DNA of 55,687 bases from Streptomyces lichenis (GCF_023218175.1 NZ_JALPTH010000038.1:1-55687), one strand, 5' to 3'. Shown: positions 8,883-16,473, counted from the first letter of the stretch. The notes: generated from the sequence alone by a model not told the origin. Translations and numbers: made by a program.

Positions 8883-10877
8883 ATGAGCACCGAGGCGCGA
8901 CGCCCGCCGGTCCGCACCAACGGCGCGCCACCGCCCGTCGACCCGCCCCCGGCCCCCGCCGCCCCACCCGGTCCCACCCGGCCCCCCGCCGGCACCTCCG
9001 CCCCCCGCCCGGCCGGGCCTCCCGCCCCCGCTGCTGGCCCCGCCGCCGCGCCCGCTTCCCGTCCGGTGTTGCCTTCGTCCGCGCCCGCTGCCTGTCCGGT
9101 GTTGCCTTCGTCCGCGCCTCGGCCGCCCGCGCCCGGCCCGTCCGGGCCCTGGCTGACCCCTGATCGGTCCGCGCCTCGGCCGTCCGCGCTTGATCCCTCC
9201 GGGCCCCGGCTGTCTGCGCTTGATCCCTCCGGGCCCCGGCCGCCCGTGCCTGACCCGTCCGGGTCCCGGCCGCCGTTGCCGGTGGTGCCGCCCGCGCCGG
9301 TGGTGCCGCCCCGACCGGCCGTGCCGCCCAGGACCGGGGCGGTGCCGCCGGGAGCCGTAACCGTGCCGCCCGGGGCCGCGCCGCTTGGAGCCGGGGCCGC
9401 GCCGTCCGGGGTCGGGGCCGCGCCGTCCGGGGTCGGGGCCGCGCCGCCTGGGCCGCTACCGTCGGCTGCGCCGACCCTGGCTGGGCCCCTGCCCCCGGCC
9501 GCACCCGCCTCCGCCGGGCCGCTGCCCCCGGCCGCGTCCGCCCCGGCCGAGCCGCCGCCCGCTCCCGTTCGACAATCCGCTCCCGTACGGCAATCCGCCC
9601 CGGTACGGCAGGCAGCTCCCGTACGGCAAGCAGCCCCCGTACGCCGATCCGCCCCCGTGCAGCGGTCGGCGCCGCCCGACCACGCGGCCGGGTCGCCTCC
9701 CTCAACGCCCCCCGCACCGCCCGCGGTTCCGGCCGCCCGGCGGCCTTCGACCGCTCCTCGGCCCGCGACCACCCCCCGCCCCGGAACCACCCCCGGGCCT
9801 GGCAGCACCCCCCGGCCCGCGACCGCCCCCGGGCCCGGAAGCACCCCTCGGTCCGGCGCCGTGCCCGGTCGTCCGGCGGCTCCCGGGAGCCCCCCGCCGC
9901 ACTTCAGCACCGGGCCGCACCGGCCCACCGGCCTGAGCACCCCCACCGACCAAAGTGGGCCCACCGGCCTGAGCGCCCCTACCGGCCACAACGGATCCAC
10001 TGGCCACAACCGGCCCACCGGCCACAGCACCCCCACCGGCCCCACCGGCCGCATCGGCCTCATCGGCCCGCCGCCCGAGGCGCCGGTGGAGACCACCGTG
10101 CGGCTGCGGCCGGTCCGGGCGCGCCGCCCGGTCCGTACTGCCGTCGCGCTGGTCTGCCTGGTCCTCGGCCTCGGGCTCACCGGCGGGGCCGCCGCCGGGG
10201 CGCTGATCGCCACCCGGCCGGACGGCGCACCGGCGGCCGACCGCTGGGAGCAGGCCCGCGAACTGTGGCACCGCGCCCCGGTCGACACCCTCTTCCCGGC
10301 CACCCTCAAGGGGTCCGGCGCCGGACCCGGCCGCGCCGACCGCAACTGGACCCGGATCGCCGTCGCCCCCGCCGGGACCTGCGCCGACGCGCTCGACCCG
10401 CTGCTCACCCGGACGCTGCGGCCGGTCGGCTGCGCCCGGGTGGTGCGGGCCACCTACCGGGACGCCACCTCCTCCCTGGTCACCACCGTCGGCATGGTGT
10501 TCACCAAGGGCGACCGCACCCGGATGACGGCGCTGCGCGACCGGTTCACCGACGAACGGCTCGACCGGCGCGCCGATCTGATGCCGAAGGCGCTGCCCGC
10601 CCCCGGCACCGCCGCCGCGAGCTTCCGCGACCCGCAGCGGGCCAGCTGGCGGGTGAGCGTGCTCACCGACGCGCCCGTGGTGGTGTACGCGGTGTCCGGC
10701 TTCGCCGACGGCCGTACCGTCACCACCCCGCAGCCCGCCGCCGAGGCGATGGCCCCGGGCCAGACCACCGCCCCCGCCCAGTCCGGGCTCGGCCACGAGG
10801 CCAAGGGCGTCGCCGACCGGGTCGAGCGCGGCCTGCGCAAGGCCGCCGCCGCGGCCGGACGGGAGCCCCAGCAGTGA
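8883..10877 (+). CDS. Proline-rich repeat protein with one transmembrane helix
   Basis: A 664-residue protein whose first 400 residues are almost entirely Pro, Ala, Gly, Ser, Thr and Arg in short repeats: a 25-bp block repeated with a 30-bp period near 9186-9240, SGVGAAP repeats near 9400-9450, and an APVRQS hexapeptide repeated six times near 9560-9670. A transmembrane helix follows (VALVCLVLGLGLTGGAAAGA), then a compact C-terminal domain of about 220 residues with two Cys (GTCADAL and VGCARVV). The start has AGGGGGGCGG upstream and a TAGAGT -10 box at 8812-8817. It overlaps or abuts the mycosin-like protease gene, so the two are probably co-expressed. I do not recognise the C-terminal domain; a cell-envelope or secretion-associated anchor is a guess. 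Confidence 0.8.
   Translation: MSTEARRPPVRTNGAPPPVDPPPAPAAPPGPTRPPAGTSAPRPAGPPAPAAGPAAAPASRPVLPSSAPAACPVLPSSAPRPPAPGPSGPWLTPDRSAPRPSALDPSGPRLSALDPSGPRPPVPDPSGSRPPLPVVPPAPVVPPRPAVPPRTGAVPPGAVTVPPGAAPLGAGAAPSGVGAAPSGVGAAPPGPLPSAAPTLAGPLPPAAPASAGPLPPAASAPAEPPPAPVRQSAPVRQSAPVRQAAPVRQAAPVRRSAPVQRSAPPDHAAGSPPSTPPAPPAVPAARRPSTAPRPATTPRPGTTPGPGSTPRPATAPGPGSTPRSGAVPGRPAAPGSPPPHFSTGPHRPTGLSTPTDQSGPTGLSAPTGHNGSTGHNRPTGHSTPTGPTGRIGLIGPPPEAPVETTVRLRPVRARRPVRTAVALVCLVLGLGLTGGAAAGALIATRPDGAPAADRWEQARELWHRAPVDTLFPATLKGSGAGPGRADRNWTRIAVAPAGTCADALDPLLTRTLRPVGCARVVRATYRDATSSLVTTVGMVFTKGDRTRMTALRDRFTDERLDRRADLMPKALPAPGTAAASFRDPQRASWRVSVLTDAPVVVYAVSGFADGRTVTTPQPAAEAMAPGQTTAPAQSGLGHEAKGVADRVERGLRKAAAAAGREPQQ
9061..9870 (+). 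repeat. Internal minisatellite-like repeats encoding Pro/Ala-rich peptide repeats
   Basis: Several short in-frame DNA repeat families lie inside the proline-rich gene. They include a 36-bp period (GTGTTGCCTTCGTCCGCGCC twice near 9067-9120), a 30-bp period at 9186-9240, a 24-bp period near 9405-9450, and an 18-bp period encoding APVRQS-type hexapeptides at about 9563-9670. All periods are multiples of three, so the frame is kept. Confidence 0.8.
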
Positions 10878-11032
10878 CCGCCCGCATCCGGGGCCCCCGC
10901 CGGGCCCGGGGCATCGCCGCGGCCGGATCGGCAGCCGCCCGCGGCCGGAGGGGAGCCCGGGCGGTGACGAGCGTCCGCCTCCGGGTCTCCCGGCGGGCCC
11001 GCGCGCGGGTCGCCGCGGCCGGACTGGCCGCC
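10855..11032 (+). repeat. About 90-bp direct duplication carrying ribosome site, GTG start and N-terminus
   Basis: The segment from about 10855 and the segment from about 10945 are diverged direct copies. Each contains GGAG, a GTGAC start, a Pro/Arg-rich stretch and GCCGCGGCCGGA. The two GTG codons (10874 and 10964) are exactly 90 bp apart and in frame. The peptides are similar as well (RGPRRARGIAAAGSAA and RVSRRARARVAAAGLAA). Confidence 0.7.
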
Positions 11033-12205
11033 GCGTTCGCGGTGCTGCCCGCGGCGCCCGCGCACGCCGCCGACGGCATCCGGCCCCAGCAGTGGGGGCT
11101 GGAGGCGCTCCGCACCGAGCAGGCCTGGCGCACCACCCAGGGCGCCGGGGCCACCGTCGCGGTGCTGGACACCGGGGTCGACGCCGGCCACCCCGACCTC
11201 GCCGGCAGCGTCCTGCCCGGCAAGGACCTCATCGGCTTCGGCGCCGAGCGCGGTGAGCGGGCCTGGGCCCGGCACGGCACCGCCATGGCCGGGATCATCG
11301 CCGCCCACGGGCACGGGCCCGACGGGGAGGACGGGGTGATCGGCATCGCGCCCGAGGCGAGGATCCTGCCGGTGCGGGTCATCCTCGAAGGCACCGACCC
11401 GGAGCGCACACAGGCCCGCAAGACCAAGGGCACCGCACTCGCCCGGGGAATCCGCTGGGCCGCCGACCAAGGCGCCGACGTCATCAACCTCTCGCTCGGC
11501 GACGACAGCGCGGCCGCCCATCCCGACGCGGGCGAGGACGCGGCCGTGCAGTACGCCCTGGCCAAGGGCGCCGTGGTGGTCGCCTCGGCCGGCAACGGCG
11601 GCGAGAAGGGCGACCACATCTCCTACCCGGCCGCCTACCCCGGGGTGATCGCCGTCACGGCGGTGGACCGGTACGGCACCCGGGCCGCCTTCTCCACCCG
11701 CCGCTGGTACGCCACGATCGCCGCGCCCGGCGTGGACATCGTGATCGCCGACCCGGACCGCGGCTACTACCAGGGCTGGGGCACCAGCGCCGCCGCCGCC
11801 TTCGTCTCCGGGGCCGCCGCACTGCTCAAGTCGGCCCACCCGGACCTCACCCCGGTCGAGGTGAAGCGGCTGCTCGCGGACACCGCCCGGGACCGCCCGG
11901 CCGGCGGCGCGCACGACGACGCCAAGGGGTACGGGACGGTGGACCCGGCCGCCGCCCTCCGCGCGGCCGCCGCCCTGCGCCCCGCCGCGCCGAGGACCGC
12001 CGGCGGAGGCCCGACCCGCTTCGGCCCCGCCCCCGTACCGCCCGCCGAGAAGGAGGACGGCCCCGGGCTGCTCGCCCCCATGGCGGGCGCCGCCGGGGTG
12101 CTGCTGCTGGCCGCCGCGGCGGTGCTCTGGCGCGGCGGACGGGCCCGCGCCACTCCGCCGTCACGGTCCGTCCGGGCGGCCGATAGGCTCACCGGGTGGC
12201 GCTGA
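10964..12205 (+). CDS. S8 family serine protease, mycosin-like (type VII secretion-associated type)
   Basis: A 413-residue exported subtilisin. A signal peptide with an Arg-rich n-region ends AAPAHA|ADG. The triad is Asp69 (VAVLDTGVD), His104 (HGTAMAGI) and Ser275 (GTSAAAAFVSG). A C-terminal transmembrane helix (AGAAGVLLLAAAAVLW) with a basic tail anchors the protease facing outwards, as in mycosins. Two in-frame starts are possible: GTG 10874 overlaps the upstream stop (GTGA) and GTG 10964 gives a normal-length signal peptide; both have GGAG. I prefer 10964. No ESX/type VII core genes lie in the window, so that link is by family only. Confidence 0.9.
   Translation: MTSVRLRVSRRARARVAAAGLAAAFAVLPAAPAHAADGIRPQQWGLEALRTEQAWRTTQGAGATVAVLDTGVDAGHPDLAGSVLPGKDLIGFGAERGERAWARHGTAMAGIIAAHGHGPDGEDGVIGIAPEARILPVRVILEGTDPERTQARKTKGTALARGIRWAADQGADVINLSLGDDSAAAHPDAGEDAAVQYALAKGAVVVASAGNGGEKGDHISYPAAYPGVIAVTAVDRYGTRAAFSTRRWYATIAAPGVDIVIADPDRGYYQGWGTSAAAAFVSGAAALLKSAHPDLTPVEVKRLLADTARDRPAGGAHDDAKGYGTVDPAAALRAAAALRPAAPRTAGGGPTRFGPAPVPPAEKEDGPGLLAPMAGAAGVLLLAAAAVLWRGGRARATPPSRSVRAADRLTGWR
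12184..12189 (+). promoter_or_regulatory. -10 box for leaderless sseB transcript, inside the protease 3' end
   Basis: TAGGCT, 6 nt, then GTG at 12196. It lies within the last codons of the protease gene, so sseB could be transcribed independently as a leaderless mRNA. Confidence 0.5.
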
Positions 12206-12936
12206 AGAACATCCCCAATCCCGGTTTCTCCGACGACGACGGTACGGCCGACCCGCGGCTCGCCGAGGCCCTGGCCGCCTGGTCCGCGGACCGGTCCGCC
12301 GAGACCCGGGCCGGGGTGCTCGCCGCCCTGAAGGAGGCCCGCCTCCTGGTGCCGGTGGTCGCGGTGCTCGGCGAGGTCGAGGAGGACCAGGCCACCGGGC
12401 TGCGCCGGGAGAAGACCAGCGACATGGCGGTGCCCACACTCACCGCGGGCGACCGCCGGGCCCTGCCCGCCTTCACCTCGCTGGAGACGCTGGCCCGCTG
12501 GGACCCGGCCGCCCGCCCGGTGGCCGTACCGCTGCGTCAGGCGCTCCAGGCGACCGCCCACGAGAAGGCCGACACCCTGGTGCTCGACCTGGCCGGTCCC
12601 GTCCCGTACGAGCTGACCGGGCCCGCGCTGCTCGCCCTCGCCGAGGGCCGCACCAGCACCGACCCGCTCACCGACCCGGCCGTCACCGAGGCGGTGCGCC
12701 GGGTGGTGGCCGCCGAGCCCGCCGTGCTCCGCGCCCACCTCGGCCCGGGCACCGCCGACGGCACCCTCGCCTTGGTGCTGGCCGAGGACGCGGTGCCCGC
12801 CGAGGCGGCCGGCCGGATCGCCCGCGCGCTGGCCGCCGACGAGACCCTCCGCGCCCGCCTGGTGCGCGGCCTGGACCTGGCCCTGCTGCCCCCCACCGCC
12901 ACGCCCCCGGGCGAGCCCCTCCACGTACGGCCGTAG
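12196..12936 (+). CDS. sseB: SseB family protein
   Basis: A 246-residue protein of the SseB family (named for enhanced serine sensitivity; the molecular role is poorly known). Recognisable stretches are ALKNIPNPGFSDDDG, the SseB core VPVVAVLGEVEEDQATGLRR, and VPTLTAGDRRALPAFTSLET. The GTG start overlaps the end of the protease gene by 10 bp. There is no ribosome site, but a TAGGCT box sits 6 nt upstream. The stop codon lies in a duplicated 17-bp motif. Confidence 0.88.
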   Translation: MALKNIPNPGFSDDDGTADPRLAEALAAWSADRSAETRAGVLAALKEARLLVPVVAVLGEVEEDQATGLRREKTSDMAVPTLTAGDRRALPAFTSLETLARWDPAARPVAVPLRQALQATAHEKADTLVLDLAGPVPYELTGPALLALAEGRTSTDPLTDPAVTEAVRRVVAAEPAVLRAHLGPGTADGTLALVLAEDAVPAEAAGRIARALAADETLRARLVRGLDLALLPPTATPPGEPLHVRP

Positions 12937-12961
12937 GTTCGGCACCACGTACGGCCGTAGG
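12921..12961. repeat. 17-bp direct repeat containing the sseB stop codon
   Basis: CCACGTACGGCCGTAGG occurs identically at 12921-12937 and 12945-12961 (24-bp period). The TAG in the first copy is the sseB stop. A degenerate third copy follows near 12969. Confidence 0.85.
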
Positions 12962-13001
12962 GCCGGCGCAATGCACGGCCCCGTGGCGCCCCGGGCGCGG
13001 G

Positions 13002-13499
13002 TCAGGGGTGCATCCGCGCCCCCTTGACGACCTTGTCCACCGCGTTGCGCGGCCCGTACACGGCCAGGCCCACCAGATCCAGCGCGTCGCCCGGGACGGC
13101 CCGGACCGCCGCCCGGTTGTCGCGGTCGTTGCCGGTGGCGAAGAGGTCCGAGGTGAACACCGCCCGGGCCAGACCCCGCCTCAGGGCCCGGCCGTGCGCG
13201 GCGGTCATCGTCTCCTTCGCCGCCTCGAAGACCAGTACCGGCTGGCGGAACATCGGCAGATACGGGGTGCCGTCGGCGTCCTCGTAGCGCTCGCCGACCA
13301 CCTCCGGCAGCTCGGTGCCCAGTCCGCTCACCAGGAAGGCGGTCACGTTCAGCCGCTGCCAGGGCGCCAGGTCGTCCCGCAGCAGCACGGCGATCCTGGT
13401 GTCGAAGCGGATCGGGGCGGCCGCCACCGACACCGCGCTGCTCTCGTCGTTCTCGTTCTCGTTCTCGTTCGCGGTCTCGGTCTCGGTCTCGTTCGTCAT
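13002..13499 (-). CDS. DUF2000 family protein with N-terminal Asn/Glu/Thr repeats
   Basis: A 165-residue protein. The DUF2000 domain (a small alpha/beta fold of unknown function) covers about residues 30-165, with IAVLLRDDLAPWQRLNVTAF and MFRQPVLVFEA. The first 20 residues are an unusual run of TE and NE dipeptides encoded by hexanucleotide repeats at 13441-13494. The ATG at 13499 is taken as the start; a GTG two codons upstream is possible. The gene is divergent from the AraC regulator, with 50 bp between starts, so that regulator may control it. Confidence 0.85.
   Translation of the reverse strand: MTNETETETANENENENDESSAVSVAAAPIRFDTRIAVLLRDDLAPWQRLNVTAFLVSGLGTELPEVVGERYEDADGTPYLPMFRQPVLVFEAAKETMTAAHGRALRRGLARAVFTSDLFATGNDRDNRAAVRAVPGDALDLVGLAVYGPRNAVDKVVKGARMHP
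13447..13494 (-). repeat. Hexanucleotide microsatellite in the DUF2000 coding sequence
   Basis: Tandem GTTCTC-type hexamers (plus strand) followed by GGTCTC hexamers encode NENENEN and TETETE on the minus strand. Length changes by whole units would keep the frame. Confidence 0.8.
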
Positions 13500-13537
13500 G
13501 CCCACCAGGCTGCCGACCGGGCCGGAACGGCGTCTTG

Positions 13538-13543
13538 TACGTT
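13538..13543 (+). promoter_or_regulatory. -10 box for leaderless AraC-family gene
   Basis: TACGTT, then 6 nt, then ATG at 13550, with no ribosome site. This matches the spacing seen at 6317, 12184 and 33492. Confidence 0.45.
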
Positions 13544-13549
13544 GTTTGC

Positions 13550-14359
13550 ATGGCTGCCCGTCAGGAGGTCACCGCGTGGCGGCCCGGCGTCCCGGGTGTC
13601 GTCGAGGTCTTCCACGCGCACTTCACCGCGCACGCCTATCCGATGCACGTCCATGACGTCTGGACGCTGCTGATCGTGGACGACGGCGCGGTCCGCTACG
13701 ACCTCAACCGCCGGGAGCGGGGCACCCCGCGGGACACCGTGTCGCTGCTGCCGCCGCACGTCCCGCACAACGGCTCGCCCGCCACCGCGCACGGCTTCCG
13801 CAAGCGGGTGCTCTATCTGGACCTGAGCCGGCTGGACGAGAGCTTCGTCGGCCCGGCCGCGGACACCCCCGACCTGGTCGATCCGCTGCTACGGCGGCGG
13901 GTGGCGCGGCTGCACACCGCGCTGGCGGCCGGGACGGGGGCCGAGCAGTGGGAGGCGGAGAGCAGGCTCGCCCTGATCGCCGAACGGCTCCGGGGCCATC
14001 TGCGGCCCCGGCTCGCCGAGGAGCCCTTCGACCCCGGCCGCCGCGGGGTGGCCGCCGAGCTGCGGGACCTGCTGGACGCCCGGGTGGAACGGGGGATGAC
14101 GCTGGCCGAGGCGGCGGCGCTGCTGCACGCGCACCCCGCCCATCTGGTACGGGCGTTCAGCGCCGCCTTCGGGATCGCCCCGCACCGCTATCTGACCGCG
14201 CGGCGGGTGGAGCGGGCCCGCGGGCTGCTGCTGGACGGGCTGCCGCCGGCCGAGGTGGCCACCGCGGTGGGCTTCCACGACCAGGCGCATCTGGGACGCC
14301 ACTTCGGCCGGCTGGTGGGCGTGCCCCCGGGGCGGTACGCGCGCTCCCGGTCCCGTTAG
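13550..14359 (+). CDS. AraC family transcriptional regulator with cupin sensor
   Basis: A 269-residue AraC/XylS-type regulator. An N-terminal cupin-like ligand domain (residues about 20-110) shows HAHFTAHAYPMHVHDVW and LLPPHVPHNG. The C-terminal double helix-turn-helix covers about residues 170-265, with TLAEAAALLHAHPAHLVRAF and ATAVGFHDQAHLGRHFGR and the usual GVPPGRY ending. It is divergent from the DUF2000 gene. In other bacteria this pairing is common, suggesting local control. The ligand is unknown. Confidence 0.9.
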   Translation: MAARQEVTAWRPGVPGVVEVFHAHFTAHAYPMHVHDVWTLLIVDDGAVRYDLNRRERGTPRDTVSLLPPHVPHNGSPATAHGFRKRVLYLDLSRLDESFVGPAADTPDLVDPLLRRRVARLHTALAAGTGAEQWEAESRLALIAERLRGHLRPRLAEEPFDPGRRGVAAELRDLLDARVERGMTLAEAAALLHAHPAHLVRAFSAAFGIAPHRYLTARRVERARGLLLDGLPPAEVATAVGFHDQAHLGRHFGRLVGVPPGRYARSRSR

Positions 14360-14403
14360 TCCTCAGGGTGCCGGGACCGGGACCGGGCAGCCGGGCAGCC
14401 GCC

Positions 14404-14784
14404 TCAGCCGAAGACCGGGCCGGTGTACTTCTCGCCCGGGCCCTGGCCCGGCTCGTCGGGGACGAGGGACGCCTCGCGGAAGGCGAGCTGGAGCGACTTC
14501 AGGCCGTCCCGGAGCGGGGCGGCGTGGAAGGAGCTGATCTCCGTGACGCCCGCGTCCAGCAGCCCGGCCAGCGCGTGCACCAGCTTGCGGGCCTCGTCCA
14601 GGTCCTTGTGGGCGTCGCCGTCCTCGGTGAGGCCCAGCTTCACCGCGGCGGCGCTCATCAGGTTGACGGCGACCGTGACGATCACCTCGACCGCGGGCAC
14701 CTCGGCGATGTCGCGGGTCATGGCGTCGAAGTCGGGGGTGTCGTTGCCCGGGCCGGAGCCCGCCGGGGTGGCGTCGTCGTTCAT
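14404..14784 (-). CDS. DUF1844 domain protein
   Basis: A 126-residue acidic cytoplasmic protein. The DUF1844 signature lies in residues about 30-90 (VEVIVTVAVNLMSAAAVKLG and DEARKLVHALAGLLDAG). The family is conserved next to infC in actinobacteria but has no known function. The ATG at 14784 has no ribosome site. TAAGGT on the minus strand ends 7 nt upstream, so the mRNA is probably leaderless. It is divergent from infC, with a long 549-bp gap that holds the infC leader. Confidence 0.88.
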   Translation of the reverse strand: MNDDATPAGSGPGNDTPDFDAMTRDIAEVPAVEVIVTVAVNLMSAAAVKLGLTEDGDAHKDLDEARKLVHALAGLLDAGVTEISSFHAAPLRDGLKSLQLAFREASLVPDEPGQGPGEKYTGPVFG

Positions 14785-14791
14785 GCGTCAC

Positions 14792-14797
14792 ACCTTA
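14792..14797 (-). promoter_or_regulatory. -10 box for leaderless DUF1844 transcript
   Basis: On the minus strand: TAAGGT, 7 nt, ATG at 14784. Confidence 0.45.
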
Positions 14798-15025
14798 GGC
14801 GTACGGGAGGAGGGGTACGGGATCGGGCCCGGCGGGCGCCCGAGAGGCGGCCGGGCCGGCGCGTACCGCCCTCTACCCTCCCGTACCGTCCCGCCGGCGA
14901 CCGGGCCGGCGCGTACCGCCCCGTACCGCCCCACCGGCGAGTCCCGCCCCAGAGCCGTAGCCAGGCCGCCTTCCCGTCCGTGGCCGCCGGCGGCGCGCCT
15001 GGTCGCACCGCCGACGGCGAGGTGC

Positions 15026-15031
15026 TAACCT
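15026..15031 (+). promoter_or_regulatory. Candidate -10 box of the infC operon
   Basis: TAACCT is the best -10-like hexamer in the gap upstream of infC. No clear -35 accompanies it. If used, it gives a leader of about 295 nt before the infC start, which contains the hairpins described at 15129-15246. The stretch 14798-15025 shows only GC-rich repeats such as two copies of GGGCCGGCGCGTACCGCC. Confidence 0.4.
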
Positions 15032-15128
15032 TGTGTGACGACCGGCCGGACGCCTGTGCGCTCCGGCCCGCAAGTGGAGGCTCCGATCTCCCACCTGGCC
15101 ACCCCTCGGGGAGGCGGGTCACCGGTCA

Positions 15129-15246
15129 GGCGGTCCCCATCGTTCCGTACGGACGATGGATCCGCCCGATGTGCGCCCCGCGGTTGACCGCGGCGGTGCT
15201 CCGGTTTGCCTTGGAGCCCCGCCTGCGTCCCGTCCGGGGCATTTTT
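15129..15246 (+). promoter_or_regulatory. Structured infC leader with competing hairpins (putative transcription attenuator)
   Basis: Four helices can be drawn. (1) 15137-15143 with 15153-15159 (CCATCGT/ACGATGG), extended outward by GGCGG 15129-15133 with CCGCC 15162-15166. (2) CCGCGG 15178-15183 with 15188-15193, loop TTGA. (3) GGCGGTGCTCC 15192-15202 with GGAGCCCCGCC 15213-15223, 10 of 11 positions paired, a candidate antiterminator. (4) The terminator-like hairpin at 15216-15240. Helices 3 and 4 share 15216-15221 and so exclude each other; helices 2 and 3 overlap at 15192-15193. This is the classic layout of an attenuator controlling infC-rpmI-rplT. The ligand (IF-3, L20 or other) is unknown. 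Confidence 0.6.
15216..15246 (+). terminator. Intrinsic terminator-like hairpin in the infC leader
   Basis: GCCCCG at 15216-15221 pairs perfectly with CGGGGC at 15235-15240 and is followed by ATTTTT. A run of five T is rare in this sequence. It lies 88 bp upstream of the infC start codon, in the same orientation. Confidence 0.6.
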
Positions 15247-15333
15247 CATGTGCCGGCGCGGTTGGTCTCAACTGTCACAAGACGTTACGCGTCCGTCCGC
15301 CAGGCGTTCGCGTGGTGCTACCGAGGAGGATCC

Positions 15334-15993
15334 ATCAGCGCCGAGCCCCGCATCAACGACCGGATTCGCGTTCCCGAGGTGCGACTTGTCGGTCCCAGCG
15401 GCGAGCAGGTCGGGATTGTTCCGCTTGCCAAGGCCCTGGAGCTTGCGCAGGAGTACGACCTCGACCTCGTCGAGGTGGCGGCCAACGCCCGTCCGCCGGT
15501 CTGCAAGCTCATGGACTACGGCAAGTTCAAGTACGAGTCGGCCATGAAGGCCCGTGAGGCGCGCAAGAACCAGGCGCACACGGTCATCAAGGAGATGAAG
15601 CTCCGGCCGAAGATCGACCCGCACGACTACGACACCAAGAAGGGTCACGTCGTCCGGTTCCTCAAGCAGGGCGACAAGGTCAAGATCACGATCATGTTCC
15701 GCGGACGTGAGCAGTCCCGGCCGGAGCTCGGCTACCGGCTGCTGCAGCGCCTCGCGGAGGACGTCCAGGACCTGGGCTTCGTCGAGTCGAACCCCAAGCA
15801 GGACGGCCGGAACATGATCATGGTTCTCGGTCCGCACAAGAAGAAGACCGAGGCGATGGCCGAAGCCCGCGAGGCGCAGGCCGCCCGCAAGGCCGAGCGC
15901 CAGGGCCAGCCGGCCCAGGCCGACGAGTCCGCCGATGCGGAGCAGTCGGTCGAGGCGGAGCAGCCGGCCCCGGCGGAGCAGCCCGCCGAGTAG
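15334..15993 (+). CDS. infC: Translation initiation factor IF-3 with an ATC start
   Basis: A 219-residue IF-3, which binds the 30S subunit and checks start codon and initiator tRNA. The N-domain begins SAEPRINDRIRVPEVRL; the C-domain includes MFRGREQSRPELGYRLLQRL and GRNMIMVLGPHKKK. A 45-residue acidic Ala/Glu/Gln tail follows. No ATG, GTG or TTG is well placed; the strong GAGGAGGA at 15323-15330 points to ATC at 15334. Rare AUU/AUC starts are a known autoregulatory feature of infC (IF-3 discriminates against them). In-frame codons upstream remain open but lack a ribosome site. First gene of infC-rpmI-rplT. Confidence 0.93.
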   Translation: MSAEPRINDRIRVPEVRLVGPSGEQVGIVPLAKALELAQEYDLDLVEVAANARPPVCKLMDYGKFKYESAMKAREARKNQAHTVIKEMKLRPKIDPHDYDTKKGHVVRFLKQGDKVKITIMFRGREQSRPELGYRLLQRLAEDVQDLGFVESNPKQDGRNMIMVLGPHKKKTEAMAEAREAQAARKAERQGQPAQADESADAEQSVEAEQPAPAEQPAE

Positions 15994-16114
15994 GTCCCGC
16001 CAGGGACCTGGACCCGAGGCACCCGCCCCGGATTCAACCGATACATCTGACGCCCCCACCGCCGGTCCCGACCGGGCCGGCGGGGAGCGCCACTGACGAG
16101 GAGAGAACGGCGCG

Positions 16115-16309
16115 ATGCCGAAGAACAAGACGCACAGCGGTGCCAAGAAGCGCTTCAAGATCACCGGCTCCGGCAAGGTGCTCCGCGAGCGCGCCGGCAA
16201 GCGCCACCTGCTGGAGCACAAGTCCTCCAAGCTGACCCGCCGCCTCACCGGCAACGCCGAGATGGCCCCGGGCGACGCCGCCAAGATCAAGAAGATGCTC
16301 GGCATCTGA
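16115..16309 (+). CDS. rpmI: 50S ribosomal protein L35
   Basis: A 64-residue basic ribosomal protein, full length for L35 (MPKNKTHSGAKKRFKITGSG, then LTRRLTGNAEMAPGDAAKIK). GAGGAGAG precedes the ATG. Second gene of the infC operon, 121 bp after infC. Confidence 0.97.
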   Translation: MPKNKTHSGAKKRFKITGSGKVLRERAGKRHLLEHKSSKLTRRLTGNAEMAPGDAAKIKKMLGI

Positions 16310-16323
16310 GCGACGCTCGCACG

Positions 16324-16372
16324 CCGGATCAGCCGCCGCCCGCAGGCGCGGGCCGCCGCCGGCTGATCGGCG
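16324..16372 (+). other. Long imperfect hairpin between rpmI and rplT
   Basis: GCCGGATCAGCCG at 16324-16336 pairs with CGGCTGATCGGC at 16360-16371 with one bulge, and GCCCGC at 16338-16343 pairs with GCGGGC at 16348-16353. There is no T tract, so a terminator is unlikely; an RNA processing or stability element is more plausible. Confidence 0.5.
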
Positions 16373-16473
16373 TCACGCCCTCGGCGACGAGGGCCGCCGG
16401 CGGCACCCGCCGGGACCCAATCGTTTCCGGGCCGTATGGGCACCACCACGGCCCCGCTACAAGGAGTTAACAC

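Noticed and set aside
13948..15333. Long plus-strand frame running into infC without a break
   Set aside because: The upstream part overlaps the AraC gene and the minus-strand DUF1844 gene; infC homology starts only after the ribosome site at 15323.
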